Origin: Epiperipatus broadwayi
Lineage: Eukaryota > Onychophora > Udeonychophora > Euonychophora > Peripatidae
Length of the DNA: 64,000 nt
Assembly (NCBI GenBank): GCA_028023455.1
Contig: JAQFVV010012395.1
Location: 3,162,001-3,226,000 of the forward strand
Reading direction: 5' to 3'
This document shows positions 39,799 to 51,987 of this stretch, piece after piece. The notes under the pieces are model-generated. The model made no database searches, was not told the origin of the DNA, and was given only the letters and a program-made list of their open reading frames with translations. A program made the translations under genes and the position numbers. Numbering within the stretch: position 1 is the stretch's first letter; each line of letters opens with the position of its first letter.

Positions 39799-40054
39799 AT
39801 GATATTAACATATTTGGTTATGCTAAGACTATGCCTCTGCATTGCTAAACCATTTTCTGCTTCCTGGTTAATCGATGAGTCAAAATCGCGATCTGTCTAT
39901 GAAGTCATGTATCCAGTAATAACCCAAACCATAGATTTTGAAGCCAACCACACAAGCTATATGGAATGCTTTGTTCCTAGTTCTGGCTTAATAAAAGCTC
40001 ATTACCTTCGAATGAAGGAGAAGGGAAATAGGAGGAAAAAAATTTATAACAGTA
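39799..40054 (+). CDS. Possible first exon of a secreted protein
   Basis: ATG at 39799 in an AAAAATG context opens 86 codons in a stretch clearly richer in G+C and CpG than its surroundings. Residues 1-20 (MILTYLVMLRLCLCIAKPFS) look like a signal peptide with a hydrophobic core. A mature region follows with SVYEVMYPVITQ, one N-glycosylation-like NHT, a single later Cys and a basic run GNRRKK. The frame stops at 40057, but a donor-like ACA|GTATGT sits just before the stop, so the exon probably continues by splicing. I do not recognise the family. The basic run could be a processing site. Confidence 0.42.
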
Positions 40055-40059
40055 TGTAG

Positions 40060-41655
40060 ACCAAGTTTGAAGCCATAAATCAAATTTTGTTGATTTACCT
40101 CAATCTCTAAAGTGTCAACAGCATTATTTTTAAAGGAGAACATCCCTCCTACTTATTCAAAGTACTATAATAATTTTTTAAAGGTAGAGGAGCCAATCAA
40201 CATAATAATAATGGAATTGAAGAACAAGCAAAGTCATTGATTCAGCTTATCTTAAAGTATCTGCAAAATTCTTTTTGTGTTGTTGTTGTTGGTGAGCAAG
40301 AAAGCAGTCTGAAAATTCAAATTCAGGACGTTAATAAGAAGTAAAAGTAGCGGGTAAATATGAACTTTCTTTAACCGATTTTATTCTTTTACTTATTAAA
40401 AGTAAACCTTAATTTACAGGTCAAAGCAATTTTCTTTTTTGATACAGAAACATTAAAGACTTGTTTATGTATAGTTATTTGCAATATCTCACAACATAGC
40501 CAAATAGTTTAAATCTTTAAACTTAAATTTTTATTTTTTTTATTATATATTGTAATGTTGAAAAGTTTTTTAATTGTTCTTCAGTTGTTAATGATGATGA
40601 GCAACCATAGATATATGCTATAATGTTTTATTTTTATTTATCTTGTTGCATATTAAAATAATATATGTATTTTCTTTCGCTATAGGTTGCAAAGAAAAGT
40701 ATTTATATATGTAATTATGGGTATACATTTAAACAATATGTTAACTTACCGAATGCGTGAATGTGTAACTGCTTATCAAAACACATCAAAGAATAGGTTA
40801 TATATGATTAGTTTGAAATGGTAAATTGAAAAATAGGGCATTACATTTGAATGGAAATGAAATAACACATACAAGTTTCACCTGAAATTTATTTTATGAT
40901 ATGATAAGTAAGAAAAGTCTTAAATAAGCTATAGAATATGTTTTTTTTCTAATATTGATTTAAGTCAGCTATTTTGAGATATAAGAAAGACAAACTATAT
41001 ATAAGTTATTTGCTTATACTATATGATTTTATATTAATAAGTCATTTATTTAATTGTCGTTGACTTTAAAGAGGAAGAAAAGTAGTAGTGTTAATAAAAT
41101 ATAATTTATATCTTAATTGGTTTCCGAGTTATTATTAAGAATTGGTTTTTTTTTTGTCTTAATTCTATCATTTTAATTCATCATCATTGCCGCAGTTATT
41201 AAGTATTACTATTCGTATATATTGAGCAATCACTTGCAAATATTAAGCGTCCGCAAAATAATAGGTAAACTAGAATGTTGATATTTGGGTATTTAAGGAT
41301 TATGCTTGAGAATAACCAAATTTTGATAATTATAGTTCAACATAGAAAGCTAAAATTGTGTTGTGTCCATGAATTTAGATCATCCTCATCAAAGATGGAT
41401 ATCATGTTGTTAGTTTAAAATGTTTCAAATAATACATATAAAAGTTATGCCCTCAATCATTGTTAATAAATATAATCATTAAATTAATGTTCAGCGTAAT
41501 GAATATATTTTAGTAAATAGGGGTTTATAGAAATGAATATTATCAAGAGATTCATGATGATCAATCATCACCTTAGTATTATTAAATCCCAGTATGAAAA
41601 GGATAATTTTAATAGTGCCTATAAGTTTATAAAGTGATATTGTTGTGAGTTTATT
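40060..41655. other. AT-rich sequence, no gene seen
   Basis: If 39799-40054 is an exon, this is intron. I found no further exon, RNA or mobile element. Confidence 0.4.
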
Positions 41656-41659
41656 GATA

Positions 41660-41760
41660 AGCCATGGCTGGTATCATCATCACTATTATAATCATTATTA
41701 TGATATCACTATTATTATCATTATTATGATATTATCATCATCATCATTATTACCTTTATT
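41660..41760 (+). repeat. (ATC/ATT)n microsatellite
   Basis: Imperfect trinucleotide tract of ATC, ATT and TAT units, such as ATCATCATCATTATT. Confidence 0.85.
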
Positions 41761-41769
41761 GTGATAAAT

Positions 41770-44700
41770 AATTTAGTTAAATGGCCATCAATATCAATAA
41801 TGGTCTTCACATGCTTGTTTGGAAGCCATTAATAGGATTATACATGTCTGTTCATCAATATACGCTAATGAGCTAGCAATGTCTATAAGAATCTTTGATC
41901 TATAGTATAAACTTTGGTAATATTGGAATCTTGTAATTTTATCAATATAGATAAAATGTAATTCTTTTTGTTCAATAGTCATCCAAGTCATGTGTAATAA
42001 ATATGTACTGAATGAGTTTGAACTCAAGTACACTATAAATAGATACTTATCTAGATTGAAAAAACAGTGCCCTGGGAAAAAATGTACTAGCTAAACTGAA
42101 TAAAGAGTGATATCATCCCTTTCCAACTTCATAATATTAGTTTTATAAAATATATTTTTTTATAAGTTGTCATGAATAGCACCCGTGTGTGCATATGACC
42201 ATGAATGGTCTTATATATTTGGAAAGAAGAATAGGAAGGATTCTTTGTTAGAAGAACCTAGTATTGGAGATAAGCATAAGACTCAGGAATCTCACATGGG
42301 TACTTTTATTTAGTTGCTATATTTAATATTATTTTTATTAGATGAAATGTGTATGTTTATTGTTAATGTCAATATATAAATAAATAAAGAATCTTTAATG
42401 TGATATTTTCAAGTGGAAGTGATTCTATAATTTCTTTATCTATGCTATGATGATTAATATAGTTAACATGGTAGTTGGTGGCTATATCTAATAATTAATA
42501 ATTTCCCTATCTAAATAATTATGGTTAAGTGTAAAAGTTAGTTAATAGTTTTTATTATTTTTTGTTAATTTTTTTAAAATTGTTTATATATATATATATA
42601 TATGCTATTTTTCAATTCTGGCCAGAATGGAACTCTTAGTCACTATATCAAAATAAACACAATATACATTTCAATATTTAAAACTAGTTGTTAAATTTAG
42701 TGGTAGATTTATTTTTTGATCAAATCTCTGATGTTATTTCGAGGCTGAAGCATACAATTTCTTTTCTTTTTTTAAGGAACTAGTAAGTCATTTTTAGGAA
42801 CTGAATTGTCAACTTTTATTATAAATTATAAGTTTTTGTTTTTGGTTTTTTAAAAAAAATTAAAAGCAATACAGTTGATTATTACATGAATTTGGGTTTT
42901 TAAATAAAAGCATTTTATTATTCACAGTATTGATTTTGCAATAGACTATAAATTACATCTGATATCGCAACTTTAATTGATATTTTAATCTTGTCTAAAT
43001 TCATGTACAAAAATATTATTTAATGTATCTTCGAAGAAGAACAATGAAATAAAACAAAATAATAACTCTTCATTGTAAACATCATGTTTTTAACAGATAT
43101 TGTACGAAGAAAATAGAAAATGCATCTTAAAAAATGTGAAAATAATATGTAATTTTAATATAAAATGAACTTTATTATTATTGCTGTTGTTTTTGATTTG
43201 CTAATCTAATTACAATCATGATGAAAGAACTTCTATCTTCTTTTAATATTTAACATTTATATGTTACATTGCTGTAATTTTTATTATGACAGATCAATTT
43301 AATTCATATTAGTGTGTTTTATTAAGCATGAAAATGAATTATAATTTTTTATGGAATATCATTAAATTCATGTGGTTCGTCTTTTTAAGTAAAATTAATA
43401 TTTTGAAATTTAAAAATTAAAGATTGAAAAGATATATTTGACATAAATAAATTGAAGCAGAAACTTCTCTTTCTTTTTTTAATTTTATATTAAAATAAAT
43501 AATCTAAATGTGAAATGTGCATGCATGCTTCAATGAATTATTCTGGAATTTACATTGCACTTACAATAACGAGGCAGTTTGTAAATTATTATTTTCCAAT
43601 TTTTAAAATTATAATACTGAAAAATGTAAAAAAAAAGTATTAACAAAAAATAATTTTATAAAATTTACATATGAAAAATAAATGTTTACTTTTTAAATTT
43701 TGAAATTATGAAATCATTCTCTTTTTTTCTTTCTAATTCTTCTTTAGAAAATTTTTAGTAATTTACATGTAAATTTTTGTTCACTTTAATTTTAGATTTG
43801 TTTAACAATTAATTGTGTATTACTTATTACAGCCAAGAAATAATACATATGTATATATTTTAATTATTTCATCACAATAGTAATTTAAGTTTTTGCTTAT
43901 TATACATTTTGCATTTTACTATATATATATATTAAACACACACCACATACGTTTTTGTATATGTCTATTTTCAATATATTGAACTGGGTCGGAAAATAAA
44001 TTATTTAATTGAGTTTAAATACCTTTTATAATAATTTTAAAAAACACAGGAATGGACCGGCCCTTCAAACAGAGAAGTAGAATACCATTGATAGATGAAC
44101 CATCAACAGTACCTATAACCAGATCAAGGCTATACAAAGCATAACTTATGATCACATTTCTAGGCTATAGCACTTCTCAACTACTGGATTTAAACCCTGC
44201 CATCCAAAGCATTTTATTTATTTTGAGGATCAACCATAGGTTATATAATTAGCATTCTTTGGACAACAGGCACACAATTCAGCGCCTAGCATATCCCATG
44301 ACTAGCTCATACTCTTAATCAGGGTCCAGCACATTTAACTTAACATATAAAAATAACTATACTCTTAAATTAATAGTGGTGCAGTGATAAGAGAGTGAGA
44401 GAATATACAAATAATATTTAAGTAAACAGTAATATTTATTCATGCACACACACATATATAATATAATATAAAATAACACAAGGTAATATTTACATAAAAA
44501 TATAAATGATTAATGATTAGTTTCAGGCTAAATTTTATAATAGTCTTTCATTAATTAAAATTCATTTAAAATAACTATAAAGTGCTATAAACAAGTATCA
44601 AAATGTCTTTACCTAGGTTTTCATAATTGTCAGTTCCATCCGGTTAGTTTTTTTGGTCTTCATTGATGGTTTCAGGGCTTGTTTTCCATTCTTTGTCTTA

Positions 44701-44940
44701 ACAATGAGAGAGAGAGAGCTTTTGGCAGCATCTACTTTACCATTTTGACATTTGTTTCCAGTAAGAGTTCAGGCAGGGCTAGTCGATTTGCGAAGGACTT
44801 TGGGGTCTGAAGCCCAGTCAAACACTTCTAAAGGTGATGTAGCAACACATTTTTGCTAGATCTGCAGCTTCTGCAATGATATTTTCCACAGCAGTACTGA
44901 ATGGCTATATTCTGTCCTTAGATTTCTGGATCTCTGGAGC
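41770..44940. other. AT-rich sequence, no gene seen
   Basis: Mostly low-complexity, with a (TA)n run near 42585. From 44040 to 44940 the sequence is less A/T-rich and looks like an old repeat. A block near 44440 (ATTTATTCATGCACACACAC) loosely resembles one near 32335 in the LTR candidate. No coding frame recognised. Confidence 0.35.
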
Positions 44941-44949
44941 AATGAATAA

Positions 44950-45759
44950 TGTAACGCACAAAATGAAGACCGGACTGAATTCATTCACCAATGAAGGCTG
45001 GACTGAATAACAGTAGATGGTGATGACTTTATATATTCTTCTCTCTCATTGTTTTAATTTCTTATCATTATTTTCAATTTTGATCGTAACTTGAATATGC
45101 TTTGTTTTTGGTTTTAATTAATTTTTACATTTTGTTAATCTAATGGATAAATGATAGACTTCAACAACTTATAAACTCTATACAAATTTGAATGTAATAT
45201 TGTAATAGCCTCCAAGATTAACAAAATATGTGATAGACAAGAAAATGTGTACAACATATTGTCCCCTCTTGATATGGAAAATATGTGAAGGATTTAAGTG
45301 ATAATGGGATTTTTACATTCCATGTTAATCTAATCTTTTACTTAGATTATCTCATCGGTAGTTTACATAGTTTTTTAATTAATACAATTTCAATATTAAA
45401 TCTTATAAACTAATTATATTTCTCGAAAGTTTTTTTCTTACAAACTAATTCAAATTTGCTTATTTTATACATGTTATTCTTTTTATATATATAAAAAAGA
45501 AAAGGAGAGGCTGAATTTTAAATACTTTTATTTTTAGATTTTCCTAACATTCTACTCCCCCACCCTCTTGCTAAGAATAATTTTATACTTAAAAAAAATA
45601 TGATGCAATCTTTTGCTTTTGCAAAATTTGCATCTTAACATCTATTTAATTTAAAAAAAAACAACATATTTTTCTACTTTTGTTTTATTAATTTATTTTT
45701 AAATTATGAACATGTAACGTGAGCTTTATATGTGCCTTTTATTTCTTGCTCACATTACA
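44950..45759 (-). mobile_element. Ty3/Gypsy 3' LTR, minus strand
   Basis: Read on the minus strand it starts TGTAATGTGAGC at 45759 and ends CGTTACA at 44950, with TG...CA termini and a length of 810 bases. A G-rich polypurine-like GGGGGTGAATGA lies immediately upstream, where a Ty3/Gypsy 3' LTR expects its polypurine tract. A TATA-like ATATATAAAG near 45040 lies about 90 bases before the LTR end. The integrase remnant upstream on the same strand supports orientation. No 5' LTR is visible. Confidence 0.6.
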
Positions 45760-45989
45760 TCATTCACCCCCAGTTTGAGAGGTAAAATGCATCAATTTGA
45801 CCCATTTTAGCTCTTACTAAAAAAAAAATGTTTAAATTAGCTTTACCATTTGATTTTTCATATTCATTTTTATTTATTTATTTTTCTCTAAAATGCATTT
45901 CGAATTGTAGATATTCCTTTTTTTTTTACCTGCAAGTCTGTCCAATTATTTTGATTTGTTTATGTTTTAATCAATTTTAGCGAATGATT

Positions 45990-46625
45990 GTTATAAGTTC
46001 CCTTTTCTTCCTGACCTTTTGCCACAACAAACACATTGTTGTTATATTTGCATATTATAACATAAGGACCCTTGTAGATTTGTTGGAACTTTTTATACAC
46101 ATTTTTCTGGGTGGCTTACAGAGTTAATTCTTATAATATTGTCGCCTATCATAAATGTATCCTTTGCCTTATCTTGCCTCCTCTGCCTTAACTCTCCCAT
46201 CTTCCTTAACTTAAACTGTGCTTATATAGCATCCCTCTCTTTATTTATAGGGCCCATCTCTACTGGCAGTTTAGTTTTAAAGGGATAAGGTATGTTTTTT
46301 CAAAAATGAAACTGCACAGGTTTAAACCCTATAAATTCATTTTTCGATCAATTTTCACGTTGATGATGCGTGGAATTTCTTTAATTCACCTTCAGTGATT
46401 GTTGTGTATATATACTCTGAATAATCGCCCTAATTCCCACCTGACCTGCTCACATGGATTGGACTGGGTTATGAATGAATGTGAGCATGTGTTTTATTTT
46501 GTGCCTCTTAATCCATTTCTTCCATTCCTCAGAAATGAACGACATTCCATGATCAGATATAATTTTATCAGGAACTCAATAGTTCCAAATGACAGTGTTT
46601 CAACACATGTATAGTTTGCTGGTTA
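45990..46625 (-). pseudogene. Ty3/Gypsy integrase core, broken
   Basis: Minus-strand translation gives PDKIISDHGMSFISEEWK followed by a WIKRHKIKHMLTF block, then HNP and, after a frameshift, a SNPCEQV..ELGRLFR-like block. This is the second half of the integrase catalytic core, including the conserved aspartate of SDHG. Later frames carry GFKPVQFHF and a K/R-rich tail typical of the end of pol. Stops and frameshifts abolish function. It would insert element DNA into the host genome. It lies about 230 bases upstream of the matching LTR. Confidence 0.8.
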
Positions 46626-46629
46626 ATGT

Positions 46630-49100
46630 TGTTTTATTCAACTTTGAAATTAAGTCAATTTAATTGAAAATGATTATGAATATAATTGGAAGTACTACTG
46701 TTGATTAAAGTTTATATTGGAATTAATTTTATTTACCATTATTTGGAATATAATTACATTTTATTATATATATAATGTATAATTTTAATATCACTAATTA
46801 TATATGATTAAAAAATTAATATTAATTGCAATATTTTTTAATAATCTTTTATTTAAATTTTCATATTGACTTTTACTTCATCTTAAAGTATGCTTGGAGC
46901 CGATCCAGGATTTTGGCAGAGTTGACATCTATTTTAATATTATTTTGGTTCAAATATTAATCATTGCTGAGATCATATGATAATTTTAAACAAAGCATTA
47001 CAATGGATAAAAAAGAATGATTGTGGGTGATAAAGTTTTTATTTTGATTCTGCATGAATTAACTGTAAGTTAAATAAATTATGCAAAATAGAAATTGAGA
47101 AGGAATTTATTAGCAATGAAATCATAAAAATGTTTTTGGAAAATTATAAAATTATTCTCTATATATTTTAATTTATTATTTTTAATTAGAATGTGTGATA
47201 ATTTAATTACTGAAATAGCATTCAATAATGAATAAAATGATGATAATATAGCTATGAGGTGTTTAAAATATCGTATAGACTCATCTCTACAAAATGCATA
47301 TTGTTTGAAATTGGTAATTAATATGACAAAATGATAATTTAAGAGACAGTGGAATTCAAGGACCAAATAAAATAATTGAAATATGTAGGTAAAACAATAT
47401 GTAGAGAAATGATGGATAGAATTTCATTATATCCACTTTAGATATATATGTATACAAATTGGCTTGAAATATTAAAATTAGTTGATTTTATTTTAAATTC
47501 AGTACCAATGACGTAATAAAACCTAATAAAAAAAATTGTTAGCAAATATTATTTCAGACAAATCTAATATGAAAGTTAATGTATGATTTTTCTTTTCATC
47601 AATAGCAAGGAAAAACCATCATGAAAATGTCAGAAGAATGTTGGCATAATTATTTTCTTTAAATTGAGCTAAGAAAACAGTCTAGATGGCGTATGTAGTA
47701 TAATCTTGAATGAGTTTTCAGGGAACATTTAAAATTAGCATCGGTATTAAGAGAACAAAATAAAAAAATGAATGAAGTCACATTGTTTAATTGTTTTCTG
47801 ACTAATAAAGTCTTGTAGTTTGTCCACATTATTTAATTTTAAACTTGTATTTACTTTTCATATCAGGCATCCATTAATGATGTGGTCAATAACATATCTA
47901 TATGATAGAAATTCATTTTGAACTATTAATGGTTGAAATTTTAATTTGAAATTGATTTTTTATTGTTGTAATTCTAAATAAAATATATAGATTGTCACAA
48001 GCTATTGGGGATTAAAAGAATAACCACAGAGAATCTAGGACCAATCGTAACTAATAATAGAGAGTTTATTCATATTATGCAGTAGCAAAAATACATTGCT
48101 GCATTGACTTTTTCTATATCATGGAAACAAAATAATAAGCTTATACTTCTTTTGATAATAAATATTTATTAATTAAAATACTTTTTTTTTAGCCTGATGA
48201 TTAAAACAAAATATTTACTTTTATTTCTAGTCATTTTTTTATTTGCAAATCTGATATTTTATTTTTTTTAAATAATTTTATTTATTGAATTTATTTTTTC
48301 AATGAAATCTGAAAAAAAGAAGAAAAAAAATGGATGAAATAGAAAATAAATGTTTATTTGGTAAAATAAATACAGCTAAAAAATCCCAAAAATAAACATA
48401 GTGTAGTGACTACAAATAAGTTTTAAATGGTTAATAATAAAGAAGACATTTTCTTTCTTTCTTTTTTTTTTAATCATGCTTGTGATATATGAATTGTCTA
48501 CTTGGTATAGAATGCATTGTTTTTAAATATTTTGAAAAATGAGGGGAGGGGGGCTTGATTGTTTTCAAGGCTGAAATTATGTAGACAAATTATTTTTTGT
48601 GCTGAATATGTCTGAGATTTAATTGTTTGAATCACAAATATTTATATGTTAATATGATTTAAAGGATCAACGTTTAGTTTTCTACTGTACTTTGCATCAG
48701 AGATGGCTTTATTAAAAGTCTGGCAATAATCAGCAAACACTATTGTTTTTTCATATTAGGAATACGTCAGTGAAACTGCTTGTCACATTTAGGTTTTTTT
48801 TTCCTAGTAAATGTCTATGAGAGTATACAACATGAACTTTAAATAATATATTCCATATCATTGTTTAAGAAAATTTATGAAAGTAATCCTTTGCTTGGGA
48901 ATAATTTTTCATTTTGTAACTTTACAAAAAATTTATACAGATCCTTTTTAACATGCCATGCAACTTTTAATTTTATTCATATATTTTGCAAACTTCTTAA
49001 CCATTTTCTGATTTAATAACCTGCAAAAGTACTTTAGGCTGTTCTGATTAAGAGAAATTTTGTCAAGTATATGAAATCAATTTGCATTTATTCCATCATG
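46630..49100. other. AT-rich sequence, no gene seen
   Basis: No recognisable element. An acceptor-like site near 47605 is followed by a short open frame (GKTIMKMSEECWHNYFL, then stop), which is too short to call. Confidence 0.4.
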
Positions 49101-49102
49101 TT

Positions 49103-50468
49103 AAGCAGGCGAAGAAATAGAAATTTTTTTAGCAAAGTTATATACCAAATGTCTAAATGATAAAGTTGTACCAGATGATTAATATTTAAAAAAAAGCAAT
49201 AAAGAAGATATTGGAAATTACAGACCTATCAATCTTTTATCAGTTTTATACAAAATTTTTGCCAAGATAATTACAACTCGTCTACAGAGAACATTGGATT
49301 TCTACCAACCAAGAGAACAAGCTGGATTTAAAAGTAGTTTTAGTACAGTAGATCATATCCAGATATTGAGAGAAGTTATAGAAATGACAAATGAATATGA
49401 GTTGCCATTATGCTTTGGATTTGTAGATTATGAAAAGGCATTTGATTCTATAAATATTTCCTTAGTGATTAAAGCATTGGATCATCAAAGCATAGATCCA
49501 GGGATATTGTCATATTTTGAAGAATATTTATAAAAATGCAATAGCAGCAATTAGATTACATAATGATAATGGAAAGTCAACATTGAGAAGGGTATAAGAC
49601 AAGATGACTCCATATCTCCAAAACTTTTTACAGCAGTTGCTGCAAGAAGTATTTTGTGGATTAAAATTGGAATCTAAAGGAGTGAATGTAAATGGAGATT
49701 ATTTAAGTCATTTAGATTTTGCAGATTGTGTAGTTGTTTTTTGCAAATAATGCTTTAGAGCTGCAGGAGTTATCAGATGAAAGTAGGACTGAAGATAAAT
49801 GTTAAAAAGACTAAAGTAATGTTCAATGGATTTTCTCAAAACATGAAAATAAAAATTGATTATGATGAGTTAGAAGATGTTAATAGCTACAAATACCTTG
49901 GTCAGATTACTAATACAGATGGAAACATAATGGATGAAATTAATCATAGAATTAAATTTGGTTGGAATGCTCTTGGTAGAAATAACTTGATACTAAAAGG
50001 AAATATGCCTATGTGTTTGAAAAAGAAGGTTTTTAATAAATGTATTTTACCAGATTTTACTTATGGATCTGAGATTTGGACACTTAATAGAAGACCAATA
50101 CAGGGACTTCAGACCACAAGTATGGAGAGTTGCATGTTAGGAGTAACAGGAAGAGATTGAAATCACAATATATTGGTAAGAGACCAAACAGGTGTTACTG
50201 GCCCTAATGAAAAAATTAGAGGACTTAAGTGGAGTTGGGCTGGACATATTACTAGAAGAAATGATAATAGATGGACAATTGAAATCTTAAACTGGATTCC
50301 AAGAGATTGTAAAATATCCAGAAAGAGATCACATGTGAGATGGATGGATGAAATAAGGTGTGCAGGGGTAATGCGGAGAAGAGAAACTAAAGATCAGAGA
50401 AGATGGATTGAATTTGGAGAGATCTTTGTCCTGCAATGGATTGATAATTGTTGATGATGATGATGTTC
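49103..50468 (+). mobile_element. RTE LINE, 5'-truncated copy
   Basis: Same family as the minus-strand element at 17.5-20.3 kb, but starting inside the RT region (GAAGAAATAGAAATTTTTTT aligns to the other copy near 18857) and ending in GATGATGATGATG. 5' truncation is the usual result of incomplete target-primed reverse transcription. The 5' flank shows no trace of the endonuclease part. Confidence 0.85.
49180..50454 (+). pseudogene. RTE reverse transcriptase, broken
   Basis: RT blocks appear in order: DIGNYRPINLLSVLYKIF, QPREQAGFKSSFSTVDHIQ, then CFGFVDYEKAFDSI (first catalytic Asp present). After frameshifts come RQDDSISPKLF and LDFADC at 49715-49729. The second Asp of the FADD box is now Cys, so it is catalytically dead besides being frameshifted. 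Long C-terminal blocks remain, including MFNGFSQNMKIKIDYDELE, a GSEIWTLNRR block, and WSWAGHITRRNDNRWT near 50230. The last is the usual RTE C-terminal WAGH box. Confidence 0.87.
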
Positions 50469-51599
50469 AGAAAGTTTTTCATAAGACATAGTTTGATGTG
50501 TTTTAAAGAGGGAAATACACCTTTTCAGAGTCTCAACATTTTTTTCTTTTGGACCAAGACACATCTGGCCAATTCTTTTGAATTTATAACAAGATAGTAA
50601 GTTATAATAAGAAATTTCTTCAAAATGTCAAATATAAGTTATTTTGTTGTTAAGTAGTTTTAAAATAATTGTCTTTAAGTATTGACATCAGAATTATCAC
50701 AAATGTGCATGTTGTGCTTATAAAACAAAAATAAAATCATCTTATTATTTGAAAGCATTTTTATTTACAGAAATGAAAAACAAAATATTTCAATCAGTTT
50801 TTGAAACACAGATATTTTAAGCTTTTTTTATTTAATTAGAAAAGATATACTATGCAATGTAAATAATATGTTATTATAGTGTATTAATACTTATTATTTC
50901 AAAATACACTTGTTGTTTTGTTTTGTGCTTTTGATTTATATTTTAGTTTACGATAAGAATTATTCATTTATTTATATAAAAAAAACTATTTATTCATTTA
51001 TACATAAATAATGTATTTATTCAATCACCTATAAATAAATCTGAGTGAAGATTAGCAAATTCTTATTTTCATAAAATATTTCTTTTTTCAGATGCTAAAT
51101 TATGGTTTATACTCATAGAAGTTAGAACAAGTAAACACTTTAATTTTTCATTTAAAAGTATAAATTATTCCTTTACAAAAAAAATAATTGTTTATTTATT
51201 TATAAATACTAAATTATAAGCTATCTAAAAAAAACATGTAAATAAACAAAAGAAAATGTAAACAAACAAATAATAAAACATTGAAATTTAAAAGCATTAA
51301 ATTTTGGTAATGTGGCAGCCATTTTATTTTCTTGCTAAATATCATGTTTTCAAATCTCAAACACTGAATTTATTTAATCTTTTTTTTTTTTTTGCATTTA
51401 AGTGCAGCTTAATATCATTGTTAAAGAGCATGTATATAGAATCTTTTTTTTTTTCAAAAAGTTTTATACTATACATAGTATGTATCATATCTTTAGTAAA
51501 ATATTTTGTAGGGTAATGAATAATAAATCAAAAAAATCATAAAGTACTTTCATTAAATGAGAAAATTATAATATTGATTTAGTAAGGAAAGATAAGAAA

Positions 51600-51987
51600 T
51601 TATATTCTAAAGTGGAACATATGTTTCAAAAGAATAAATCTTCCACCAGAGAAATTATAAAAAGGGAGAAACAGATTTATGCCATTTTTGCTTAAAATGA
51701 AAAAGTCATAAATCTATGACTAAACGATATCAATCATAAGAATGCTTTAGTTAATGATCTTATATTGCACCAGAAAGCATTAAATCTTTATGAAGAACTT
51801 AGCCAAGAATTTGGAACACACAATTCCAAGCAATTCACTGCAAGTAGAGGATGGCTGCAAAGATTCTGAAACCATTATTATTTTAAAAATATTAAAATAA
51901 TTGGTGAAGCCAAGGCTGTTCATTAGAATTATTGACAAAAAATATACTGTTTGGAACCAATATTGCTACTTATGTAGTTTCTTACTG
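51600..51987 (+). pseudogene. Tigger/pogo transposase, N-terminal part, broken
   Basis: One frame, with stops, reads STREIIKREKQIYAIFA, then KALNLYEELSQEFG, then FTASRGWLQRF and FKNIKIIGEAKA. These match the CENP-B-type DNA-binding region of Tigger/pogo transposases: a helix-turn-helix ending in a (S/N)xGWxxRF(K/R) box and a GEAxSA-like box. The enzyme binds the element ends. The gene is interrupted at about 51987 by a long foldback and resumes at 53553. Confidence 0.75.

Noticed and set aside
46399-46614. Plus-strand 71-codon open frame
   Set aside because: Exactly antisense to the Gypsy integrase core on the minus strand.
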